Part shown: piece after piece, positions 32,701 to 40,542 of the stretch | How positions within the stretch are numbered: the stretch's first letter is position 1 | Layout of the letters: each line of letters starts with the position of its first letter | DNA from: Trichoplusia ni | Lineage: Eukaryota > Arthropoda > Insecta > Lepidoptera > Noctuidae | Assembly: GCF_003590095.1 (NCBI RefSeq) | Contig: NC_039481.1 | Location: 13,919,895 to 13,983,894 of the forward strand | Direction of reading: 5' to 3' | Length of the DNA: 64,000 nt | Program-made: the position numbers and the translations under genes | Notes under the pieces: generated by a model | The model's database searches: none | What the model saw: the letters and a program-made list of their open reading frames with translations, nothing else | What the model was told of the DNA's origin: nothing

Positions 32701-35561
32701 ATATATTAGTATATAGATAAAGTAGATCGTGTATAACATTATCTAAGGTTTAGTAGTAAGCCTAAAATTAACAACTATATTAACAGATGCAAGGTAAAAC
32801 GTACTGGCCGACAGCTAAAGGCCAATCCATAGAGCTGTCTGGCGGTATAAAGGTGCTTCTAGATGACGTCACTTGCACCGTACACTGGACTGAACGCAAG
32901 CTGACTGTGACTAGCGGAAAAACGGTGCTCAATGTTACTCATTATCAGATCAACGTGTTCCCTGCTAAGTGAGTATAATCTTCATTTATTGTGTGTATAT
33001 TCATATGTTCCAAATAGTTCAGAGTCACTCTTTTGAGGTGCTTTACCCAAAAAAATATATTAAAATATTGTTGAGCTACAAACATTTTTTTGAGCTATTC
33101 GTATTGATACTGACTAAATCTGAACCGCCATGCTACGTCATCCGCGTTTTTGTGTCGGTGTATAGCAATGCGTTGCAATCCTTTAAACAGCGATCGCGGG
33201 CGTGGTGGTAGGCCTGCTGGTTGTTTTTTAACTCGTATGCCCAAAAACTAACATTTTAAATATTCTTGACCTACAATCATTTTTGAGCTATTTAAATCCA
33301 AATACTGGCTCTTTGGCACTAAGATTTAATCTGAGTGTGCCGCTGTCTACCAAGGTGCAGCGCAGGCGACAGACTATCCTTGACGCACTTTTTAGTCTGT
33401 GAAAACAGAACCTATGCAATTATATGCCGTAACGCACACAATGCGCAAGAAGTCCGGTGCACATAAAATCCGTGTAATTCGGGCAGACCGCACCGCGCTG
33501 CTCCGCAAAAATTGAACGTTTGCGTTTGAAGTAAAATTGATCGTTTGCTTTAACGCACGCTAACGCAGACGGCGTATACTTTAGTCGGCAATCCGGGTAA
33601 TCTACTTTTGCTATGGGTGGACGTAGCGCACGAAATGTATGTGTGCATCGATAATGTGCGTCGTGTGCATTGAGTCTGTGAAAAATTCGCGACCGACTTT
33701 TTGCGCGCCATGCAGACTATTTGAGCACCGCCGACTCGATCGCACAAAAAGTCTGTCGTCTGCTCTGCACCTAAAACTGCACTTGCAGTGAAAGTATGAG
33801 AAGGAGCGAGACAATTAAAGTTGATTGCTATTTACAGAATCGTATGCTCTCCGCTGGTGCTCCTGGCGGACAAGGTCCTGAGCCAGACGTACGACAACAA
33901 GCTGAGCAACCAGCTGAGCGGCGCCTGGCTGCAGTGCGGCGCCGGCGCCGGCCGCAGCGCGCTGCTGGCGCTGCTCCTCATGCTGCTGGGCCAGGTGCGG
34001 GCCGGACACGTGCAGCTGTGCGGTGAGTGGGACTGACACGTCTAGCGGCACACGTATACAACCAGCTGAGCGGCGCCTGGCTGCAGTGCAGATATATACA
34101 ACATGATTTATGATACAATGCTTTACGAGAGACCCTTTCCGCGTGTGCGTTGTCACGATTCCACAACTCCAAAAGTCTCATTTAAAGTGTAACGTAATCT
34201 GTTCTAATAAACGTGAAAATTAAGAGACTGCTTTAATTCAACGAATGATTGCCAGAACCAATACCTTAATTTGCTTTTTTACTGATGCACGAGTGAATTA
34301 CCTACTGACTAAGTTCAGGAACTTAACATAACAGAATACTAATCATACGTTATGTTGCAGACATGCTGGACGCTGGCTGTATTAACCTATACACTCATAG
34401 AAGCAATGTACTACAAGACACCAAGTATTTGGCCGACGCCTACAGAACCGCCCTGTTTTACGTGCAAGGCGTACTCTGTTCCGGTAAGTAGGATCTGCTG
34501 AAAGATATCTATAAAATCATTAATTTAGAGTAGACTGAAATTTAGACTTAGAATGACATCAATATTACACTAATATTAAAAAAAACTTGGTACACTTGGT
34601 AACACATTTATAACCAGGATGTACACATAGGAGTTCTATCCCGATTTTATATCCCCGTCATGGTCGTATCATTTTGGATGTGTAATGGGTGCGCCCGGGG
34701 GAAATATTAAAGTTTTAAATATATTTTCTCGGTTGCGTATCGTTTTAACTGTTTTTAAACCGCGATAAGCGCCAGTATAAAAATAGTTTTATTTCAGCTA
34801 AAACGCTTTCAATGTGAATTGTAACTATTAATAAAATTTCTTAATCAATTTACAATTTAGTTTTTGTCATGTAGGTTTAACTCTATCGATCAAGATAATT
34901 AGATAATATATGGAACAGCTATACGTGCTGCTAAAAATAAACTCTATTAGATAATGTTATATGAAAGTCAGATACGATATCTACCTACTCTTGAACCAGA
35001 AAGGGTTTTGAGTGGGTCTATGGTTGTTTTAGTACTCGAAAGTCTTAATTAAGTAAACATTATAATTGACCTCCAATTTCCACTAGGAAAGAAATGTTTT
35101 ATTCGTGTATCTTCCTTTGCAATAATTCTGGATAATATGAGGATTATAAAACAATACATAGCACAGAGGTGGTACGATGCCACATATTAATTTCGTCTGT
35201 TTCGTTAATTTCAATTCTCAATTTTGGCCAGAAGTAAAAAAAAACGATTATCATAGCAATTACGTCGATGATACACATAATATAAAAAAAACGTGACTTC
35301 TTCTATTGACTATAAATTATTTATTGTCCCAAAGGTACAACGATGTTCAATGGCGAGGCAGTCTCGCTGCCGTCAGGAGCGGCAGTGCTGCCCCCTGTAA
35401 CACCGACCCCCTCTCCCAACCCTTCAAACGCCGCTCAGAAACTAAGCAAGTTCTCTCGCGAATCATTCGAAGAGATGAAGCAATCGCCAGGGCTAACAAG
35501 CGGCGATATGAAGGACCCCCTCAACTTTCTCGACCCACTGTGGAGCTTAAAGAAAAAGTGA
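20711..35561 (+). CDS. mop: Myopic / HD-PTP (PTPN23 orthologue), Bro1-domain ESCRT adaptor with a degenerate phosphatase domain
   Basis: Twenty-one exons, all joins in frame, 1790 residues: 20711-20797, 20878-21080, 21420-21742, 22088-22261, 23161-23447, 24498-24688, 25693-25837, 26069-26300, 26852-27051, 27348-27480, 27912-28085, 28521-28676, 29026-29112, 29456-30985, 31085-31545, 31623-31766, 32100-32228, 32787-32968, 33838-34022, 34361-34483, 35335-35561. The start is MEAVPKLPM, as in vertebrate PTPN23. Bro1 domain about 8-390 (AEEQQKMGERVGYY, EFIYHEEVP); coiled V domain about 365-716 (AHEASSMYSEEKA, DDITAQLL); Tyr/Ser/Pro-rich linker about 717-1307 with a Val-Pro/Ala-Pro repeat; PTP-like domain about 1462-1715; conserved tail ending DPLNFLDPLWSLKKK. 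The CX5R loop is C1646-GAGAG-R1652, but Gln replaces the preceding His and no WPD-type loop is visible, so catalysis is doubtful. The family sorts ubiquitinated receptors at endosomes with ESCRT-0/III. The final acceptor (cccaaag|g) is weak. Confidence 0.95.
23690..23806 (+). mobile_element. LINE 3' end fragment in a mop intron
   Basis: Contains 'gtcagataggcagtcgctcc', 'gaaaccggttggactggaag' and 'catagttgggaaaaggctag', then a gat-repeat tail. I recognise this as a frequent lepidopteran non-LTR retrotransposon terminus with an (atg)n tail. It is 5'-truncated and noncoding, in the intron between mop exons 5 and 6. Confidence 0.65.
25087..25224. mobile_element. Palindromic MITE with TAA target duplication (PIF/Harbinger-like)
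   Basis: The ends are imperfect inverted repeats: left GGACCGATTTTTCAATCG, right (reverse complement) GAGCCGATTTTTCAATCG, with similarity continuing for about 50 bases inward on each side. TAA flanks both ends (25084-25086 and 25225-25227), the 3-bp target duplication typical of PIF/Harbinger elements. About 138 bases, no coding capacity, in the intron between mop exons 6 and 7. The CCGATTTTTCAATCG end is familiar as an abundant lepidopteran MITE. Confidence 0.7.
26390..26465 (-). mobile_element. LINE C-terminal remnant in a mop intron
   Basis: The minus-strand reading gives KVGEAYIQQWTSIG and a stop, followed by an attg-repeat tail. 'EAYxQQWTSIG' is the common C-terminal signature of insect RTE/R1-type LINE reverse transcriptases. 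It is severely 5'-truncated and lies antisense in the intron between mop exons 8 and 9. Confidence 0.75.
30754..30890 (+). repeat. In-frame 9-bp coding minisatellite in mop exon 14
   Basis: About 14 tandem 9-bp units of the type cctgtcgca/accggtcgc, encoding repeats of Pro-Val-Val then Pro-Val-Ala (about residues 1231-1276), with a few variants (AHI, GHV, API). The 9-bp period keeps frame, so copy number can change without disrupting the gene. The antisense frames open here are by-products of the repeat. Confidence 0.9.
32483..32716 (-). repeat. Short interspersed lepidopteran repeat, copy B (in a mop intron)
   Basis: Reverse-complement copy of the repeat at 11741-11955: its minus strand reads 'aaagctaaagagtttgtttg', 'gaacgcgctaatctcagga', 'aaaacagggcaggtataaat' and 'gaagtcgtgggcaacagc'. 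It has a short segment (about 'ttttatgctgcgacttatac') missing from copy A. It lies in the intron between mop exons 17 and 18. Confidence 0.75.
33040..33345 (+). repeat. Local imperfect direct duplication in a mop intron
   Basis: The segment at about 33045-33130 (cccaaaaa... ttgagctacaaacat... gagctattc... gatactga... aatctga) recurs at about 33238-33345 (cccaaaaa... ttgacctacaatcat... gagctattt... aatactgg... aatctga). The copies are about 195 bases apart and diverged. This is either a local tandem duplication or two diverged copies of one short element. Confidence 0.5.
33353..33772. mobile_element. Probable MITE with 23-bp imperfect terminal inverted repeats
   Basis: The left end aggtgcagcgcaggcgacag (continuing act) at 33353-33375 matches the reverse complement of the right end at 33750-33772 (aggtgcagagcagacgacag, continuing act) with two mismatches. 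The 420-base interior is CpG-richer than the surrounding intron, with many gcgca/tgcgc words and no coding capacity. No convincing target-site duplication was seen, so the superfamily is open. It lies in the intron just before the mop exon carrying the PTP loop. Confidence 0.55.
34060..34089 (+). repeat. Intronic 30-bp exact copy of part of mop exon 19
   Basis: These 30 bases are identical to exon 19 positions 33908-33937, which encode NQLSGAWLQC including the PTP-loop cysteine codon. The copy begins 38 bases after the exon's splice donor, in the following intron, and is not flanked by splice sites. It looks like a local templated insertion. Confidence 0.85.
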
Positions 35562-36190
35562 GATCCAAGTCGATCGGTACTGGATGGCCGATGACGCAGA
35601 ATACAGGGATACTCAACCTTTGGTGTTGAAGCAATCTTTGATGTAGCCCACCGGTATTGAATGCCAAGTATTAATGTTCTTTTAGATTGGGGATTGATGG
35701 TAATTAAGGAAGAGGTTGAGTATCACTGGTAAAGTTTAAGCGCCAAACATATTTACCAAAATTGAGGACTTTGTCAGACATGTTTGGCGACCAAATCATA
35801 GATTTTAGCAAAGTAATCACCATTCAATCGCAAATGGAAGTAATTATTTATTGCTAAATGTGGGATGTACTGTAGCACATTCCTGTATATTAAATATTGT
35901 TTTAAAAATTATAATTCCTTTTTTGCACTGAAAGTATTAAGCGATTTTATGAATTAGTTTGTTCAAGTTTATTAGATGATTCACAAAAAAGACTTGAGTA
36001 GCATCAATATAATTGAAAACAATTGATAAAGTGGTTCTTGCGAAAACGAAGTGCCGATTACGTATTTAAATAGTTATTTTTTATGTTTACTTAATTATAA
36101 TTTACATGTTTAATATAATGAAAGTTTTGATCAATATTCTAGTGTTATTTATTTATATTATCTTGTAAATAAATTTATAAATTGCTGTCT
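35562..36190 (+). other. Probable 3' UTR of mop
   Basis: AT-rich sequence after the stop codon. The first good poly(A) signal is AATAAA at 36168-36173, which would give a 3' UTR of roughly 620-640 bases. No other feature is seen. Confidence 0.5.
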
Positions 36191-37180
36191 TTCGTTGACA
36201 TTAGCCATTTATCACAAAACGTATCACAAATTATAATATTCTTTAAGGATGTCGATAGCACAGCAATCAAGAGATTTCCATTCCAATCGGTTTGTCCAGC
36301 GTTATCAATATTTTGTTTATCAGCAATATATAGTAACAATGTGATTTTGCGGAAACGCCAATTTTATTTTAAATAGAAAGTATTGTGTGAAGAATGCCGT
36401 GAACTCGTTTATTATTATCACAATTAGATCTGTATGTTGCTGCCTTCTAGCTTAAAACTCTATCCAATTTTACCTTACCTTAACGACCTAGACTTATTTA
36501 TTAGCCTTGTGTATGCCACTGTACCAAGCCTAACTTATGTATGCTACTATTGTTAGAGGGAGACAGCACTCTATTCTGCCTGTAGCGCCATCTCGCTTTT
36601 AAAACTGACACACTTTTTTAAAATATTAAAGGAACAGGTTGCTTCCACAGTATCTTCAGTTTACACCTTTACATTTTAATGTTATTTTTTTAAGAAATTA
36701 AGTTTTTGGTCAGTCAGACACATGGTTTATATCTAAAAAATTAAATAAAACTTCTATTTTAACAGCAGATATCGTGTCAAATATCTTAACAGGAGATTTT
36801 TTATTTTACTAGTATTATTTCACAATATTATATCATTATAACAATTTGAAATATCAAGATAATTTAGATAACTATCACTGGCTAAATTTAATGTATAAAC
36901 TGTCTGTCATTAGAGCATTTAGAAAGGAAATATCTAGGAGGAAAAGAGAGGAAAAGATGAAAAAAAAATAGGGTACCCGGCAAAAATTGTGTGATTGCAG
37001 ATAATTCTAATAGTATGGTGCTATACCTTTATTTTGTCCACATAAGGACAAATTCTGCTTCATGTATGTCGCCCTCGTTTTATTTCAAGACTGTCAACTA
37101 GCAACCCTCATGTAAAGTGTTGCTAGTTGAAAAAAATGCTATTCTGAATGGCTACAACATGTCTATGAAATCTGTTAATC
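36191..37180. other. Intergenic, no gene seen
   Basis: AT-rich. An 11-bp perfect inverted repeat (caactagcaac ... gttgctagttg) lies at about 37096-37130, just before the mariner-like element. Nothing else is supported. Confidence 0.5.
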
Positions 37181-37182
37181 TA

Positions 37183-38923
37183 CAGGGTGTAAGGAACACC
37201 GTGACTTTTCCGTGGGACCTGAGTTCTAGACATGATTCCAGACCCCCCTGCGTTGGAATTTTTCATCGGTCTTTTCATGAAAATTGCATTTTTTTTTCGC
37301 GTTTTTTTAATTTTATGTGTCATAAAATCATTTTTCCTACGTATTTCAATAATATTTTCATAACGAAAGTAATTATTAAGCCGTTTTCACGAAAAAAGGC
37401 AATGTAAATGAAACACTAAAAACTGCTCCCGATCAGCTGATTCGTAAAGGTACTCGTCGGTCATCGCTCTCTCGCAAATCTAACCGAAAGTGACGTCAAA
37501 ACCAAACCAATACATGAGCGTCAACCGTAAGAGATAGCGCAACTATTGCGCGCGCACTCGCACTCATTATTCGTAATCCTGCCTACTATTCCTTTAAAAA
37601 AAGCCGCGCGCTTTGTAGGCACCGCTAGCCGCCTTTGTCGACACCGCCAGCGCGCCGACAAACACCTACAGCGGTATCGGCGAGTGACGTACCTGTGACA
37701 CTGGATAAAATAGTACATCGATTTTTGTTACACGGGTTCCATGTTATAAAATAAAAAATCACTTTCTCAGCGTTTATCAACTTATCGTACTACGAAATTT
37801 ATTAAAACCTTTTATTATTAACAGTTTGTTATTGTTTAGAATTCTGTAGTTCTAAAACATGTTGTTATAAACAATAATTTATTTTTTCTAAAATTAAACT
37901 CTGTTTTGTTACTAATATCCATCATCTACTAATGAAATTCCTGCCTAAATTTTTTATCATTTTTTTTCCTACGAACTGCTGAATAATTATTCCAGTCACA
38001 TAAAACAATTATGTTCTTACACAAAAGTACATTTTGTGATTAATCAATTTTAAAGGTTTAAGTTAAGTACTTTATTGTCAAGAATAATTGTACGATATTC
38101 ACTTCGACCTCATGTAATTTATCGATAAAGAATCATAGGTACCTAGGGCCAACACTACTCAAAGGTAAAACCGAAAGTTCGGCTTTTTTCAAAATAGTAC
38201 CTATTTTTACTCAGTTTGTTCCTTACGCTAATCGAATGTGCATGTGCAATCGGGTAATTCGCGGACTAATTATCGTGTAGGCAGACAATTTTATTGTGTT
38301 AAGTGATATAAGTGCGTGTGTTGTGTGTGTATTATTTAAATTACGATCCTAGTAGCTCGATAGGTTATTTTACCGCCCGGGAGAATGGCAACATGCTAAT
38401 GTGTTATGGCGAAGCACGTGGCAATGCAAGTCTCGCGATGAACATTTACTGGACGCGGTACTTTTTGCCCTGGGTTCAGCAGCAGATTTTTCGCCGCGCC
38501 AAAATTTGTGTGCACGTAGATGGCGGACATTTCGAACCTTATCTGGTTAGAAGTGAGCGAGATTAAGGTAAGAGTAGGTTTGATTTAATAATACACAAGA
38601 CACAGATTGAAGTCAGAATAGTGTAAATTGATTGGTATTTTTTTTGTGATTGTTTTTCGTTACATCACAACATTTTTATAAAATGCGCGCGCGTTTCGAA
38701 TATTTCGATCGTGTCGCCGAGTGTCGCCCTCCTACCACATTACAGTTCGTGTAAGTACGTACGCTGAGCGTAAGGATCGCGCGGTAACCAATGCATTGCG
38801 TGCTCAAAAATGACTAAATCTATAAATATTAATCTCCGACGGTAGCGACTTCTTTAATATTAATTAACACGTTATTTTAAAGTCATTATGCGACTTTGGT
38901 GGTACGGTGTTCCTTACACCCTG
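37183..38923. mobile_element. 1.74-kb mariner/Tc1-type element with 20-bp perfect terminal inverted repeats
   Basis: Left end CAGGGTGTAAGGAACACCGT at 37183-37202; the right end at 38904-38923 is its exact reverse complement. TA flanks both sides (37181-37182 and 38924-38925), the target duplication of IS630/Tc1/mariner elements. The ends diverge right after 20 bases. The interior has no full transposase but keeps an open fragment like an element-associated HTH domain (38312-38566), so this is a non-autonomous or internally decayed copy. It sits between mop and spire. Confidence 0.8.
38312..38566 (+). pseudogene. Remnant of a transposon HTH (DUF4817-like) domain
   Basis: An open frame of 84 codons inside the mariner-like element. 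Its middle, ENGNMLMCYGEARGNASLAM followed by NIYWTRYFLPW, fits the DUF4817-like helix-turn-helix pattern (YGEaxxNaxxAxxlYxxRfP) found at the N-terminus of many arthropod mariner-type transposases. No DDE catalytic part follows before the right end of the element. The first 25 or so codons are probably not part of the domain. It is likely a relic or a captured N-terminal fragment. Confidence 0.55.
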
Positions 38924-38925
38924 TA

Positions 38926-39890
38926 TAGTCTATACGGTGGCCATCAATGATATTAAATAACAATATTATGAAATTGAGTAGTTAGTAACAGAGAACGAAC
39001 TGATTATGTATTGAATCTGCATTAAATTCGTATGTATGCAAATGTGATCAAATTAGTATTAATGTTTTCTGCACGACGAAATTATGAAAATTATTGTAAT
39101 AATAAATAAATTGTCTAAAGTGTTTGTGTGGATTTAATTTAAAATATATTAGTTTTATTTAGAATAAAAAACATAATGACTGCTCTGTACTGTCAAATAC
39201 TATAGCAATAAAATTAAATAAATTATTTTGTTTCGATTTACGCTCCATTTAAAATTTATTTTTAGTATCATTTTAAGGGTTTTTAATAACATAAAAGGTA
39301 TTTTTAATGTCAGTATTGAATAACGTCATATTCGGTTCTTCCTCTTATTAAAAATCATCGACAACCTCAAAGTCTCAACGCCCTGTAAACACACAGTTAG
39401 ACTTTATTAAAAAATAAAATTATTTTGAATTAGGTCTAGGTGAGATACCAACATTTTAAGGTTATAATGAAAGTATCTAAATGTGACGACTTGATCATAA
39501 CACATTATAGGAAGTGGCATATAAAGTTTTATAATTAATTTAGTAATCATTGTGTACTATAATTAACAGTTATTGTAACATATAACGAATATTGATGAAT
39601 TTAATAACGTGTACCTAGTTACTGATATTCATAGCATACTCAATAAATAAATTGGACTGATATATTGTTGTTTTATTTCCGAATGTACTGGCAATCGTCA
39701 TACTGATAAGGCGTAATCGCCAATCGGTCTACCGGTAGGCACCCACCAATCTTATCTAGGATACCAATTTGCGATCACCGGTATCAACCATTTACGACTT
39801 ACCTACTAGTGTTTGACTATTATAAGGAATAGCTAAGACCTCCTTATGTCAACTGGCTGAAGGAGGAAAAGAAAATTTAGAGGAAACCAG
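38926..39890. other. Intergenic, no gene seen
   Basis: AT-rich; AATAAA words at about 39100 and 39643 have no gene upstream that would need them. No exon or repeat of known type was recognised. Confidence 0.5.
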
Positions 39891-39899
39891 GAAATAGTT

Positions 39900-40180
39900 C
39901 CGGGGCAGGGCGCATCTTATCGCGGAGGCTGTGTCGCGCGCCGGGCGCCGCCAGTCCGCGCCGAGCCGTCGACGCCACACTACGTGTCACGTGTTGCTCT
40001 GCCGCAGCGCGCACGCGCGAACGCGATCGCGACGCACCAAAACATACAAAAATTTCACGCCACCCACTTGACAAAAAGTGACAGTGACATTTCGGGGGGG
40101 AACATGGTGACAATAACAAGCATTCGTATTATGTAGTTAAAAAAATATTTTACGTGAATCAGTGAAAAAATTTCAGTGGT
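39900..40180 (+). promoter_or_regulatory. CpG-rich promoter region of the spire-like gene
   Basis: Dense CpG words from about 39900 to 40035 (cgcgcgccgggcgccgcc and similar) in an otherwise AT-rich area. A palindromic E-box CACGTG lies at 39988-39993. Two arthropod initiator pentamers TCAGT at 40159-40163 and 40173-40177 lie 100-120 bases upstream of the start codon. Which one is the start site is not determinable here. Confidence 0.5.
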
Positions 40181-40245
40181 ACAATCAACTGGTGAATTCT
40201 GTGCGATCGATAGGTGTCGCAGTGGTTGTGTTGTTATTTTCAAGG

Positions 40246-40272
40246 ATGGATGGTGGTCGCCCTGAGGGTTAG
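40246..40272 (+). promoter_or_regulatory. Upstream ORF of eight codons just before the spire-like start
   Basis: ATG at 40246 encodes MDGGRPEG then TAG, ending 5 bases before the main ATG at 40278. A further ATG at 40250 in a different frame overlaps the main start. If the transcript begins near 40160, both would reduce or tune translation of the main frame. Confidence 0.4.
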
Positions 40273-40277
40273 GCGCG

Positions 40278-40542
40278 ATGATGCGCAAGGAGAACGCCGG
40301 CGCGCCCGGCGGGACGGAGTTCTCGCTGGACGCGTCCGACTGCATCACGCTGCAGCAGATCCTGCAGGCCTTCAACTCCACTATCAGCGAGGAGCACGCC
40401 TGGGCGCTGTTCTACCAGGCCGCGCGCTGCTACCAGAGGTGCCTGGCGGACGGCGCCGCCTGCTACCTGGTCACGGAGCCCAGGCATGTGCTGCTGCATA
40501 AGGACGGCACCGTGCACCCCACCACGCTACTGCATCCAGGAG
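40278..40542 (+). CDS. spir: First coding exon of a KIND-domain protein, most likely Spire (partial, 5' end)
   Basis: ATGATG at 40278 opens 88 codons plus one base up to a donor ggag|gtcagt. From residue 21 the peptide reads DCITLQQILQAFNSTISEEH AWALFYQAARCYQ, then LLHKDGTVHPTTLL. 'LxxILxxFNxxISEExAWAL.YQ' is the start of a KIND domain. In insects the KIND protein that fits is Spire, the actin nucleator that pairs through KIND with formin Cappuccino and carries WH2 repeats further on. The exon ends about two-thirds through the domain's first half. The remaining KIND and WH2 exons were not found in the 23.5 kb that follows, so they should lie right of the window. CpG-rich promoter and leader sequence lies just upstream. 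Confidence 0.72.

Noticed and set aside
33796..34181. Several frames over the PTP-loop exon
   Set aside because: Shadow frames of GC-rich exon 19 of mop; they show no similarity to known domains.
40214..40501. 95-codon frame overlapping the spire-like exon
   Set aside because: Arg/Ala-rich shadow frame of a GC-rich exon. The KIND motif is in the other frame, which also ends at a splice donor.
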